64,000 nt of DNA from Gaiellasilicea sp963806955 (GTDB lineage Bacteria > Actinomycetota > Thermoleophilia > Gaiellales > Gaiellaceae), in NCBI GenBank assembly GCA_963806955.1, contig CAWDZG010000002.1, positions 1,054,001-1,118,000 on the forward strand, written 5' to 3'. This document shows positions 35,004 to 43,392 of this stretch, one piece after another. A program made the position numbers and the translations under genes. The first letter of the stretch is position 1; every line of letters starts with the position of its first letter. The notes below the pieces were generated by a model. That model saw nothing but the letters and a program-made list of their open reading frames with translations. It was not told the DNA's origin and searched no databases.

Positions 35004-36031
35004 CGCGCCAGCTCCTCGACCGGGGCTCCGACCGCGGTGAGCAGCGGTCGCGCCTTCGTCCACGACTCTTCGATCTCGGCCTCGGGGTCGGAGTCCCACA
35101 CGATCCCGCCGCCGACCCAGAGGTGGATCCGCCCGTCGGCGACCGCGAACGTCCGGATCGTCAGGGCGAGGTCGAGATCGCCGTTGCCGCGGATCGTGCC
35201 GAGTGCGCCCATCGACGCGCCGCGGCCGACGGGCTCGAGCGCCGCGATCAGGTCGAGCGCCGCAAGCTTGGGTGCGCCCGTGACCGAGCCGCCCGGGAAC
35301 GTCGCCGCGAGCAGCTCCGCCAGGCCGACGCGGTCGCGCAGCGTCCCCTCGACCCGCGAGACCAGGTGGGTGACGCCCGCCAGCTCGCGCTCGGCCATCA
35401 GCTCGGGCCAGCGGACGGAACCCGGCTCGCAGACGCGGGAGAGGTCGTTCCGCTCCAGGTCGACGATCATCACGTGCTCGGCCTCGTCCTTCTCGCCCTC
35501 GACGTGCTCGCCGAGCGGCCGTGTTCCCTTGATCGGCATCGTCCAGACGCGCCGCCCGCGGCGGGCGAGGAAGACCTCCGGCGACGCCGAGACGATCGCC
35601 CAGCCCTCGCCGGCGAGCAGGCGCGCGGTGAACGGGGCGAGCGCCGACGCGAGGGCGGCCGGATCTCCGTCGAAGGCAGCGGCCAGGTGCTGCACGAGGT
35701 TGACCTGATAGACGTCGCCGCGCCCGATCGCCGCTCGGACGGCCTCGACCGCGCCCGCGTAGTCCGCGTCCGACCACGACCGCTCCCAGCGGCCGATCCG
35801 GACATGGCCGGGGTCAGACCCCGTCGTGTCCCTCACGGACACGGCCGCGAGGGGCAGCCGGCACGGCTCGGGCGGCGCCGGCAGCGCAGTCCGCCGCAGC
35901 GGCTCCGAGAGGCCGTAGCCGAGATAGAGGTCGGCCTCGAGGTGCTCGCCGCCGGGAGCGAAGAAGCCGCGCTCGCGCAGGTACTCCTCGATCCGCTCGA
36001 AGGCACCGTCGGGGGAGCGCAGCTCGAGCAC
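35000..36031 (-). CDS. pabB: Aminodeoxychorismate synthase component I
   Basis: 343 residues of the chorismate-utilising family with the PIKGTRPLGEH motif, whose lysine marks ADC synthase rather than anthranilate synthase (usually PIAGT). Other core motifs are IVDLERNDLSRVC, HLVSRVEGTLR and FPGGSVTGAPK. It is shorter than the common 450 residues, with a reduced N-terminal domain. The start is GTG 36031, just after the M20 peptidase stop. No glutamine-amidotransferase partner (pabA) is in the window. Confidence 0.88.
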   Translation of the reverse strand: MLELRSPDGAFERIEEYLRERGFFAPGGEHLEADLYLGYGLSEPLRRTALPAPPEPCRLPLAAVSVRDTTGSDPGHVRIGRWERSWSDADYAGAVEAVRAAIGRGDVYQVNLVQHLAAAFDGDPAALASALAPFTARLLAGEGWAIVSASPEVFLARRGRRVWTMPIKGTRPLGEHVEGEKDEAEHVMIVDLERNDLSRVCEPGSVRWPELMAERELAGVTHLVSRVEGTLRDRVGLAELLAATFPGGSVTGAPKLAALDLIAALEPVGRGASMGALGTIRGNGDLDLALTIRTFAVADGRIHLWVGGGIVWDSDPEAEIEESWTKARPLLTAVGAPVEELAR

Positions 36032-36033
36032 GG

Positions 36034-37329
36034 CTACGTGAGCGCGCGGGCGGCCGCGCGGAGAAAGTCGACGCCGAGGCCGACGTCGTCCACGTGGGTG
36101 CGCTCGTCCGCGGAATGGATCAGCCGCGCTGCGACTTCGACGTCCATCGTCCGCATCGGGAAGAAGCCGTACGCAACCGTGCCGAACGCCTCGCGCAACC
36201 AGTGCGAGTCGGTGAAGCCGGAGCAGCAGAGCGGCGCCAGCTTCGCGCCCGGCTCGGTCTTCTGCACCCAGTCGGCGATCACGCGCCACAGGGGTGTGTC
36301 GAGCTGCGAGCGCGTGCCGCCGAAGCGCTCGATCGTCTCCAGCTCCCAGCCGCCGCCGTTGCCGAGGACCGAGCGGACGATCGCGTCGACGTCCTCCGGC
36401 GTCTGTCCGGGCAGCAGGCGCCGGTCGACGACGAGCTCGCACGTTCCGGGGACGACGTTGCGGCGCTCCGACGCGGTGATCATCGTCGGCGAGAGCGTGA
36501 AGGAGAGCAGCGGCTCGATCGTCTCCACCGCGAGCGGGTCCACCTCGGCCAGGCGTGCGAGCACGTCTGCGGGCTCGGGGCGATCGCCGAGCACGGCGTC
36601 GAGGAAGCCGCCTACCTCGGGCCCGATCGACGGCTCCGGCCGGTAGGCGGCGAGCCGCTCGATCAGCGGGGCCGCCTTCACGAGCGCGTTGTCGGCGATC
36701 CCGGGCATCGAGGCGTGGCCGCTGCGGCCGTGCACGCGGATACGGAACGGCGAGCTCATCTTCTCGGCCGCGGCGCAGAGGTAGAACGCGCGGCCGCCGA
36801 ACTCGACGCGCTCGCCGCCGCCCTCGTTCACGGCGTAGTCGACCCGGACGGCGTCCGGCTGCTCCTCGCAGAGCCACTGCAGACCGTAGTTCTCACCGAC
36901 CTCCTCGTCGGCGGCGGCGACGAAGACGAGGTCGCCGGCCGGCTTGAAGCCCTCGCGGGCGAGTGAGGCGATCGCGACCGCGCTCGCCGCGACCTGGTTC
37001 TTCATGTCGAGCGCGCCCCGGCCCCAGACGTGATCGTCCGCGAGCTCGCCCGACCACGGGTCTCGCGACCACTCGGCCGGGTCGGCGACGACCGTGTCCG
37101 TGTGCGAGAGGAAGCAGAGCGACGGCCCGCTGCCGCCCTTCAGCCGCGCGACGAGATTCATCCGCTCCGGTGTCCGGCCGTGCAGCTCGACCTCGACGCC
37201 GTTCGCCTCGAGGTAGTCCCGTAGAAGCTCGGCGGCGAGGGTCTCGTTCCCGGGCGGGTTGACCGTGTTCAGGCGCAGCAGCCGCTGCAGCAGCCCGACT
37301 GCCTCGTCGCGCAGCGCGGGGTCGCTCAC
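36034..37329 (-). CDS. M20 family metallopeptidase
   Basis: 431 residues. Metal-site motifs are LCFLSHTDTVVADP, GRGALDMKNQVAAS and AAADEEVGENYG, with the dimerisation-domain histidine in GRSGHASMPG. The closest general type is the ArgE/DapE/CPG2-like exo- and dipeptidases. The substrate is unknown. The start GTG 37329 lies 13 bases after the methyltransferase stop, and pabB follows almost without a gap. Confidence 0.85.
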   Translation of the reverse strand: MSDPALRDEAVGLLQRLLRLNTVNPPGNETLAAELLRDYLEANGVEVELHGRTPERMNLVARLKGGSGPSLCFLSHTDTVVADPAEWSRDPWSGELADDHVWGRGALDMKNQVAASAVAIASLAREGFKPAGDLVFVAAADEEVGENYGLQWLCEEQPDAVRVDYAVNEGGGERVEFGGRAFYLCAAAEKMSSPFRIRVHGRSGHASMPGIADNALVKAAPLIERLAAYRPEPSIGPEVGGFLDAVLGDRPEPADVLARLAEVDPLAVETIEPLLSFTLSPTMITASERRNVVPGTCELVVDRRLLPGQTPEDVDAIVRSVLGNGGGWELETIERFGGTRSQLDTPLWRVIADWVQKTEPGAKLAPLCCSGFTDSHWLREAFGTVAYGFFPMRTMDVEVAARLIHSADERTHVDDVGLGVDFLRAAARALT

Positions 37330-37342
37330 GAGGGCCTGGTCG

Positions 37343-38134
37343 TCAACGGCGGGTGCCGATCGTGCGCAGGTAGAGCCGGTGCAGGGCGGCGCCGTCGCCT
37401 CCGTCCGGCCGGAAGAGCGCGACCCACGCGGCGCGCATCTGCTCGCGCCGGTCGTCGTCGAGCGACTCGGCCAGCGTCTTCGTCGGGCCGTACGAGGTCA
37501 CGAAGACCTCCCAGCCGTCCTCCGGCTGCTCGACGCGGTGAACGGAGTCGCGGACGTCGAACTCGAGCTCGAAGGCGTCGCCGAGACGCTCGCGCACGTA
37601 CGTCTCGTCGCCCCACGCGAATGGGTAGCCGACGCCCTCCGGCGGCGGCGCGGGCTGGAACGGCTTCATCACACGGAACATGTCGCCGACACCGCTCTCG
37701 TCCTGCCAGCAGGCGAGGCCGAGGCGCCCGCCGGGCCGGCAGACGCGCGCCAGCTCGCGGGCGACGGCCTCGTGGTCGGGCGCGAACATGACGCCGTAGG
37801 TCGACACGACGACGTCGAATGACGCGTCCTCGTACGGGAGCGCCTCCGCGTCGCCGACGTCGAACGCGATGTCGAGACCCTCGGCCTCGGCCTCGCGCTT
37901 CGCAGTCTCGATCAGATCGGGCGCGAGATCGAGCCCGGTGACGTCGGCGCCGGCGCGTGCCGCGATGCGCGCCACCGCGCCCGTGCCGGTGGCGACGTCG
38001 AGCCACTTGTCCCCTGCCTGCGGGCCGAGCGCTGCGACGAGGTTCTCCTGCGCCTCGACGAGCGTGTCGCTGATCCGCTCGTACGGGCCCTGCCCCCACA
38101 TCACGCTCTGCTTTGCCTTCAGCTCCTCGAACAT
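37343..38134 (-). CDS. Class I SAM-dependent methyltransferase
   Basis: 263 residues of the UbiE/type 11 methyltransferase group: WLDVATGTGAVARIAARAG near residue 45, GDAEALPYEDASFDVVVSTYG and RVCRPGGRLGLACW. The acceptor is unknown. The start ATG overlaps the tryptophan dioxygenase stop (TGATG) and has AGGAGG 4 bases upstream, so the two are one operon. Confidence 0.87.
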   Translation of the reverse strand: MFEELKAKQSVMWGQGPYERISDTLVEAQENLVAALGPQAGDKWLDVATGTGAVARIAARAGADVTGLDLAPDLIETAKREAEAEGLDIAFDVGDAEALPYEDASFDVVVSTYGVMFAPDHEAVARELARVCRPGGRLGLACWQDESGVGDMFRVMKPFQPAPPPEGVGYPFAWGDETYVRERLGDAFELEFDVRDSVHRVEQPEDGWEVFVTSYGPTKTLAESLDDDRREQMRAAWVALFRPDGGDGAALHRLYLRTIGTRR

Positions 38135-38844
38135 CAGCCCTCCTGTTGCGAAAGAGCCGTGAGCTCGTTGCGGACACGCCACAGCTCCGGGAAGAAGACG
38201 TGGTGGACGAGCCGGCCGAGCACCTCGACCGGCGTGCCCTGCGTGCCGACGACGGAGTCGCCGATCACCCGGGCCACCACCTTGTAGTGCCGGATCCGCC
38301 AGAAGTTGATCCGCTCGTCCCACTCGATCAGCGCCTCGGCGAGCTGGTAGAGCTCCTCGTGCTCGCGGCCGCGCACGTACACGTCGGCGAGCGAGAGCCC
38401 GGCCTGCTCCCGCAGTGCGTGGAACGCCTGCCCGAGCGGCGGCGTCACCCGGCGGATCTCCCGCCAGCCTGGCGAGTCGAAGCCGCTGCCGTGGCCGAGC
38501 ACCTTGCGGATCTCCTGGTACTCCCACGGCGACATCTGCTCGAGCATGTCGAGCTGCGTGGTGGCGTAGACGAGGCAGAGGGTGCTCCTGCGCAACAGTC
38601 GCAGCGCCGGGGCGATCTCGCCCGCGCGCACGTGTTCGCCGGCCGCCTCGACGTCGTTCCACGCGAGCTTGAGCCAGAGCTCGGAGGACTGGTGCACGGT
38701 CTGGAACAGCAGCTCGTCGCGGTGCACCCACTCGTCCGCCGTCTTCTGCAGCGAGAGCAGGCCGACGGTGTTCAGGTAGCGCTCGTAGTCGCTTTCGCCC
38801 TCGCCTTCGAGCACCGGCTCCGAGAAGTCCTCGTGCGTGGCCAC
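38134..38844 (-). CDS. kynA: Tryptophan 2,3-dioxygenase
   Basis: 236-residue heme dioxygenase opening the indole ring of tryptophan to N-formylkynurenine. Family blocks are LLFQTVHQSSELWLKL (with the distal-site histidine), SGFDSPGWREIRRV and WRIRHYKVVARVIGDSV, the last probably containing the heme-ligand histidine, then GTQGTPVEVL. Other kynurenine-pathway genes are not in the window. GTG start with TATGCT 6 bases upstream. Confidence 0.92.
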   Translation of the reverse strand: MATHEDFSEPVLEGEGESDYERYLNTVGLLSLQKTADEWVHRDELLFQTVHQSSELWLKLAWNDVEAAGEHVRAGEIAPALRLLRRSTLCLVYATTQLDMLEQMSPWEYQEIRKVLGHGSGFDSPGWREIRRVTPPLGQAFHALREQAGLSLADVYVRGREHEELYQLAEALIEWDERINFWRIRHYKVVARVIGDSVVGTQGTPVEVLGRLVHHVFFPELWRVRNELTALSQQEG

Positions 38845-38850
38845 GGGCGG

Positions 38851-38858
38851 AGCATACT
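38851..38858. promoter_or_regulatory. Overlapping divergent -10 elements TATGCT / CATACT
   Basis: On the minus strand, TATGCT (38856-38851) ends 6 bases before GTG 38844 of kynA. On the plus strand, CATACT (38853-38858), one mismatch from TAnnnT, ends 6 bases before ATG 38865 of rarA. Four bases are shared, and the start codons are 20 bases apart. Confidence 0.5.
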
Positions 38859-38864
38859 GACCCC

Positions 38865-40121
38865 ATGTCCGACCTCTTCGCCGACGCGGCGCGCGAGCGC
38901 ACCGCCGAGCTCGCGCCGCTGCCGCAGCGGCTCCGGCCGCGCAGGCTCGTCGAGCTGGTCGGTCAGAAGCACGTGCTGGGCGAGGGATCCGCGCTGCGGC
39001 GGGCGATCGAGCAGGACCGGCTGCGCTCGCTGATCCTCTACGGGCCGCCCGGCGTCGGCAAGACGACGCTCGCCCGGATCGTCGCCGCCGAGACGGGCGC
39101 CGCGTTCGAGGAGCTGTCGGCGGTCTCGGCCCGCGTCGACGACGTCCGCGGCGTGATGCAGCGGGCGCGCGACCGGCTCGGCGGCAACGGCCAGCGGACG
39201 ATCCTCTTCCTCGACGAGATCCACCGCTTCAACAAGGCGCAGCAGGACGCGCTCCTGCCCGCCGTCGAGGAGGGGCTCGTGACCCTGATCGGTGCGACCA
39301 CCGAGAACCCCTACTTCGAGGTCAACTCGGCGCTGCTCTCGCGCTGCCAGGTCGTCGAGCTGCACGCGCTGGAAGAGGACGAGCTGGCCGAGGTCGTGCG
39401 TCGCGGCGCCGACGCGCTCGGAGCGGAGGTGCCGGAGCCGATCGTCACCCTGATCGCGAAGCGCGCGGGCGGCGACGCGAGGACGGCGCTCGCCACCGTC
39501 GAGCTGGCCTGGGAGACCGCCGACGCCGAGGGCGCCCCGCTCGAGGAGCGCCACGTCGTCGACGCGGCCCGCAAGCGGCCGCTCAGGTACGACAAGGGCG
39601 CCGACCAGCACTACGACTTCGTCTCCGCCTTCATCAAGTCGATGCGCGGCTCCGACCCCGACGCTGCCGTCTACTACCTCGCCTCGATGCTCGAGGGCGG
39701 CGAGGATCCCCGCTTCATCGCGCGGCGGATGACGATCTTCGCGTCCGAGGACGTCGGCAACGCCGACCCGCGCGCACTGCAGATTGCGGTCGCCGCCGCG
39801 CACGCGCTCGAGCACGTCGGGTTGCCCGAGGCGCAGCTGAACCTCGCCCAGGCCGCGATCTACCTCGCGCGCGCGCCGAAGTCGAAGGCCAGCGCGAACG
39901 CGATCTGGTCGGCGCGGGAGGAGGTGCGCAAGGGCGGCAACCTGCGCCCGCCCGCGATGCTCCGCGACGCGCACTACGCGGGTGCGAAGAAGCTCGGTCA
40001 CGGCGAGGGCTACGTCGACCCGCATCGCGACGCGCGCGGCTTCGAGCTCGACTACCTCCCCGAGGAGCTGCGCGGCCGCCGGTTCTACGAGCCCACCGGC
40101 AACGGCGAAGAGTCCGACTGA
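38865..40121 (+). CDS. rarA: Replication-associated recombination protein A (RarA/MgsA AAA+ ATPase)
   Basis: 418 residues. Walker A is YGPPGVGKTTLAR and Walker B LFLDEIHRFNKAQQDALL. Sensor 1 is GATTENPYFEVNSALLSRC, and the C-terminal tetramerisation region has YDFVSAFIKSMRGSDPDAAV and EDVGNADPRAL, all typical of RarA/MgsA/WRNIP1, which acts at stalled replication forks. The start is ATG 38865. It is a single-gene unit of normal length. Confidence 0.95.
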   Translation: MSDLFADAARERTAELAPLPQRLRPRRLVELVGQKHVLGEGSALRRAIEQDRLRSLILYGPPGVGKTTLARIVAAETGAAFEELSAVSARVDDVRGVMQRARDRLGGNGQRTILFLDEIHRFNKAQQDALLPAVEEGLVTLIGATTENPYFEVNSALLSRCQVVELHALEEDELAEVVRRGADALGAEVPEPIVTLIAKRAGGDARTALATVELAWETADAEGAPLEERHVVDAARKRPLRYDKGADQHYDFVSAFIKSMRGSDPDAAVYYLASMLEGGEDPRFIARRMTIFASEDVGNADPRALQIAVAAAHALEHVGLPEAQLNLAQAAIYLARAPKSKASANAIWSAREEVRKGGNLRPPAMLRDAHYAGAKKLGHGEGYVDPHRDARGFELDYLPEELRGRRFYEPTGNGEESD

Positions 40122-40143
40122 CCTCGACTCGGGTCAACTGCTC

Positions 40144-40149
40144 TAGGCT
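40144..40149 (+). promoter_or_regulatory. -10 element TAGGCT of the peroxiredoxin operon
   Basis: TAGGCT ends 6 bases before ATG 40156. The gap GGAGGC looks like a ribosome site, but if transcription starts at the ATG it would not be in the mRNA. Confidence 0.5.
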
Positions 40150-40155
40150 GGAGGC

Positions 40156-40614
40156 ATGATCGAGACGGGCAGCGAGGCACCTGACTTCGACCTCGAGGGC
40201 GTCGACCGGTCGCGCGTGCGGCTGGCCGATTTCCGCGGCCGGCGCAACGTCCTGCTCGTCTTCCACCCCTTCGCCTTCACCGCGCTGTGCGAGGAGGAGG
40301 CGCTCGATCTGCAGGAGAACCTGCCCGCTTTCGAGAGCGCCGACACGGACGTCGTGCTCGTCTCGTGCGACTCCGCACCGGCCCGGGCGGCCTGGCAGGA
40401 GAAGCTCGGGCTCACGTTCACGTTGGCGTCCGACTTCTGGCCGCACGGCGCGGTCGCGACGGCATACGAGGTCTTCGACGAGCGCCGGGGCGCATCCGTT
40501 CGCGGGACGTTCCTGATCGACAAGGACGGCGTCGTCGTGTGGAGCCTCGTGAACGATGCGGATACCCGGCGCACCGAGCTCGTATCCGGGCCGCTCGGCG
40601 TCGCCTCGCGTTGA
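40156..40614 (+). CDS. Peroxiredoxin (AhpC/TSA family, AhpE-like)
   Basis: 152-residue thiol peroxidase. The peroxidatic cysteine is in HPFAFTALCEEEA (PxxxTxxC form) near residue 47, with the family Arg in the region RGTFLIDKDGVV. No clear resolving cysteine is conserved near the C-terminus, so a 1-Cys mechanism is likely. It heads a three-gene unit with the alpha/beta hydrolase and VOC protein. Confidence 0.9.
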   Translation: MIETGSEAPDFDLEGVDRSRVRLADFRGRRNVLLVFHPFAFTALCEEEALDLQENLPAFESADTDVVLVSCDSAPARAAWQEKLGLTFTLASDFWPHGAVATAYEVFDERRGASVRGTFLIDKDGVVVWSLVNDADTRRTELVSGPLGVASR

Positions 40615-41379
40615 CGCTCGTGCGCCGTGAGTGGGGCGACGCGCAGCTGCCGCCGCTCGTCTGCCTGCACGGCGTCACGAGCCACGGCCGCCACTTCGCG
40701 CGGCTGGCCGAACGACTCGTCGATCGCTTTCACGTGGTCGCGCTCGACCTTCGCGGTCACGGCGACTCGCCGTGGGAGCCGCCGTGGCACCTGGAGCAGC
40801 ACGTCGCCGACGTGCTCGAGGCGGCACCGGACACCCGCTGCGCCTGGCTCGGCCACTCCTTCGGCGGCCGGGTGGCCTACGAGGCCGCGGCAGCGGCGCC
40901 GGAGCGCGTCGAGCGGCTCGTCCTGCTCGATCCTGCGATCCGGATCCCGGCTCACGTCGCGCTCGTGTCCGCCGAGAACGCGCGGCGTGACCGCTCGTAC
41001 GGCTCCTTCGCCGAGGGGGTCGACCGCCGTTACGAGGAGAGTGTGCTCTCGACGGCTCCGCGCCGACTCGTGGAGGACGAGCTGCGCGTGCACCTGGTCG
41101 AGGACGAGGACGGCCGGTGGCGTTACCGGTACAGCCAGAGCGCCGTCGTCGCGGCGTACGGCGAGATGAGCCGTGAGCCGCCGCCGTTCGAGCGCGTGCG
41201 CGTGCCGACCCTGCTCGTCGCTCGGCGAGACGTCGTACCTGCCGTACGACCACCTGCTGCCGGCGCACGAGGCCGCGCTCGGCGATCTGCTCGAGGTCGC
41301 CCGGATCGCGGCCGGGCACACGGTGTTGTGGGACGCGCTCGACGCCACGGCCTCCGCGGTGGCAGGCTTCCTGCCGTGA
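40611..41379 (+). CDS. Alpha/beta hydrolase, frame broken near base 41220
   Basis: Restored length 255 residues. The oxyanion region is CLHGVTSHGR, the strand-loop VALDLRGHGDSPW and the nucleophile serine GHSFGGRVAYE. After LLV (41217-41219) the frame is lost. Dropping one base at 41217-41221 restores LGETSYLPYDHL and the likely catalytic histidine in AAGHTVLWD. The TTG at 40611 overlaps the peroxiredoxin stop; GTG 40620 is the alternative start. Substrate unknown. Confidence 0.82.
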
Positions 41380-41771
41380 TTCGCGGCGTCTACGAGACGG
41401 TGCTCTACGCGGAGGACGTCCAGGCGACGGCGTCGTTCTACGCCGGCGTGCTCGGGCTCCGCCTCGTCGAGGAGCCGGACGAGCTGAGCGCGGCGTTCCG
41501 GCTCCCCGGCGGCGCCATGCTGCTGCTCTTCGACCCGGGGCTCGCGTCGCGGCCCGGCCGGCCGGTGCCCTCGCACGGAGCGTCGGGCGCAGGTCACGTC
41601 GCGTTCGGCGTCGAAGCGGGGTCGCTCGAGGACTGGTCCGCGGGGCTCCGCGACCGTGGTGTCGAGGTCGAGCGCACGGTCGAATGGGACGGCCGCGGGC
41701 GCTCGCTCTACGTGCGCGATCCCGCGGGCAACTCGGTCGAGCTCGTGGACGGCGACATCTGGCCGGGCTAG
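41376..41771 (+). CDS. VOC-family (glyoxalase/dioxygenase-like) protein
   Basis: 131 residues forming one VOC module pair: YETVLYAEDVQATASFYAGV, GHVAFGVEAGSLEDW and YVRDPAGNSVELVDGD, with His and Glu metal positions retained. Role unknown; antibiotic resistance, isomerase and dioxygenase members share this fold. The GTG start overlaps the hydrolase stop (GTGA). It converges with the FMN reductase gene with a 4-base overlap. Confidence 0.85.
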   Translation: MIRGVYETVLYAEDVQATASFYAGVLGLRLVEEPDELSAAFRLPGGAMLLLFDPGLASRPGRPVPSHGASGAGHVAFGVEAGSLEDWSAGLRDRGVEVERTVEWDGRGRSLYVRDPAGNSVELVDGDIWPG

Positions 41772-42325
41772 GCGGCCTGCAAGCTCCCCTGACGCGCCGC
41801 GACGGCATCGGCAAGCGCCGCGACCACGGTCCGAAGCTCGTCGCGGAGCGTCTCGTCGACGCCGTCGGCGAGCCGCTGATCGGCCTTCGCCACCGAGATG
41901 GTGTCCTCGAGCGTGCGGGCGCCGAGGGCGCCGAGCACCTTGCGGGTCTCCGCCGCCGCCCAGACACCGCCGAACATGCCGGTGCTCGACGAGAGCACGG
42001 CCACTGGCTTGTTCCGCACCGGCGACTCGGCGAGCGGGCGGGAGGCCCAGTCGAGCGCGTTCTTCAGGACGCCCGGGATCGAGGAGTTGTACTCCGGCGT
42101 CGCGATCAGGATCGCGTCAGCCTCGGCAAGCGCAGCCTTGAAGTGCTCGACCGCGGTGGGCTGGGCGCCGGGCATGTCGTCGTCGGCGTCGTAGGGGGGA
42201 ATCTCCTTCAGCCCGTCGTACAGCTCGATCTCGACGCCCGCGGGCGCGTCCGCGGCAGCCGTCCGCAGGAGCTCCGCGTTGTGGGAGCTCTCACGGAGGC
42301 TGCCGCTGATCGCGAGGATCTTCAT
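41768..42325 (-). CDS. NADPH-dependent FMN reductase (NAD(P)H oxidoreductase)
   Basis: 185-residue flavodoxin-like protein. ILAISGSLRESSHN is the FMN-phosphate loop, with ATPEYNSSIPGVLKNALDW and SSSTGMFGGVWA. These match the SsuE/ChrR/ArsH-type group of quinone or flavin reductases. It starts 5 bases after the YceI stop, so the two are probably co-transcribed and may both respond to the MarR regulator. Confidence 0.88.
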   Translation of the reverse strand: MKILAISGSLRESSHNAELLRTAAADAPAGVEIELYDGLKEIPPYDADDDMPGAQPTAVEHFKAALAEADAILIATPEYNSSIPGVLKNALDWASRPLAESPVRNKPVAVLSSSTGMFGGVWAAAETRKVLGALGARTLEDTISVAKADQRLADGVDETLRDELRTVVAALADAVAARQGSLQAA

Positions 42326-42329
42326 CGGA

Positions 42330-42863
42330 CTACGCCTGCACCAGCGCGAGGTTGACGAGGATCGTGACGTCGGTGCCGAGCGCGGGCTCGCCGTTCGGCA
42401 GCTCCATGTTCCATTCGAGACCGAAGTCGCGGCGGTCGACGGTCGTCTCGACGTCGAACGCGATCCGCTGGTTTCCGTAGGCGTCCGGCTTCGGGCCGAC
42501 GAACGTGCCGGCGATCGTGACGGGCTTCGTCGTGCCGCGAATCGTGAGCTCGCCCTCGATCGAGACGTCGTCGCCGTCCCGGGCGATCGAGTCCGACCGG
42601 AAGCGCAGCTCCGGGTGCTGCTCCGCGTCGAAGAAGTCGGGCGAGAGGAGATGTCCCTCGAGGTTCTCGTCGTCGACCCGGATGCTTGCGACCTTCGCCA
42701 CGCCCTCGAGGCTGCCGTCGACGAGCGAGGCGTCGACGTCGGAGAAGGAGCCGCGGAACGTGCCGGCGCCGCTGTAGGCGACCTTGAAGCCGACGTCCGA
42801 GTGGACGGTGTCCGTGCTCCAGGTGCCGGTGGGGATCTCGGTGATCTGTGCTGTCGTGCTCAT
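42330..42863 (-). CDS. YceI-family polyisoprenoid-binding-like protein
   Basis: 177 residues, a lipocalin-like barrel: IPTGTWSTDTVHSDVGFKV, GSFSDVDASLVDGSLEG, PSPDF-like LLSPDFFDAEQHPELRF and VTIAGTFVG. There is no signal peptide, so it is cytoplasmic, unlike E. coli YceI. ATG 42863 has GGAGG 6 bases upstream. A longer start at 42902 was not used because it would bury that ribosome site in the coding sequence. Confidence 0.88.
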   Translation of the reverse strand: MSTTAQITEIPTGTWSTDTVHSDVGFKVAYSGAGTFRGSFSDVDASLVDGSLEGVAKVASIRVDDENLEGHLLSPDFFDAEQHPELRFRSDSIARDGDDVSIEGELTIRGTTKPVTIAGTFVGPKPDAYGNQRIAFDVETTVDRRDFGLEWNMELPNGEPALGTDVTILVNLALVQA

Positions 42864-42889
42864 TGCTGTCCTCCGCATGGTCGTGTATG

Positions 42890-42907
42890 ATTGAGTACGC
42901 AACCAAT
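42890..42907. promoter_or_regulatory. Possible MarR operator, imperfect dyad ATTG-N10-CAAT
   Basis: Between the divergent yceI and marR starts lies an AT-rich 18-base imperfect palindrome with ATTG and CAAT arms and 11 of 18 positions matching their complement. MarR proteins typically bind such dyads between themselves and the gene they control. Confidence 0.4.
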
Positions 42908-42921
42908 ATAGAGAGAAAACA

Positions 42922-43392
42922 TTGACCCGTCAAGTATCAGTATCGCAAACCGTAGAGCTGGACGCATTTGCCCGCCTGGTGCGGGCGCACTCCGTCTTGC
43001 GGCGCGAGCTGCAGGCGGAGGTGCTGAGCCCGCGCGGGCTGACGCAGAGCGACTTCGAGGCCCTCCTGCACATCGCGCGGGCGCACGAGCAGCGCCTCCG
43101 CCGGATCGACCTCGTCGAGGCGCTGATGCTGACGCCGTCCGGCGTCACGCGGCTGCTCGACGGTCTGGAGCAGGCGGGCCTCGTCGAGAACGTCCAGTGC
43201 GACTCCGACGCGCGCGTGCACTGGGCGCGCCTGACCGGCGAGGGAGCCGATCTGCTCGAGTGTGTCGGCGTGCAGCACGCCGAGCTCCTCCGCTCGCTCT
43301 TCCGCGGCGCGCTCGACGAGGGCGAGGTCGCTCAGCTCTCCGAGCTGCTCGGCCGCCTGCCGGGCGTCGGCGCCGGCTCCTGCACCGGCTAG
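42922..43392 (+). CDS. MarR-family transcriptional regulator
   Basis: 156 residues. The winged helix has DFEALLHIARAHEQRLRRID, recognition-helix region LMLTPSGVTRLLDGLEQAGL and wing VQCDSDARVHWARLTGEG. It is divergent from the yceI-FMN reductase pair across a 58-base AT-rich gap, so that pair is its likely target. The TTG start 42922 is used because no ATG or GTG is available before the DNA-binding domain. Confidence 0.88.
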   Translation: MTRQVSVSQTVELDAFARLVRAHSVLRRELQAEVLSPRGLTQSDFEALLHIARAHEQRLRRIDLVEALMLTPSGVTRLLDGLEQAGLVENVQCDSDARVHWARLTGEGADLLECVGVQHAELLRSLFRGALDEGEVAQLSELLGRLPGVGAGSCTG

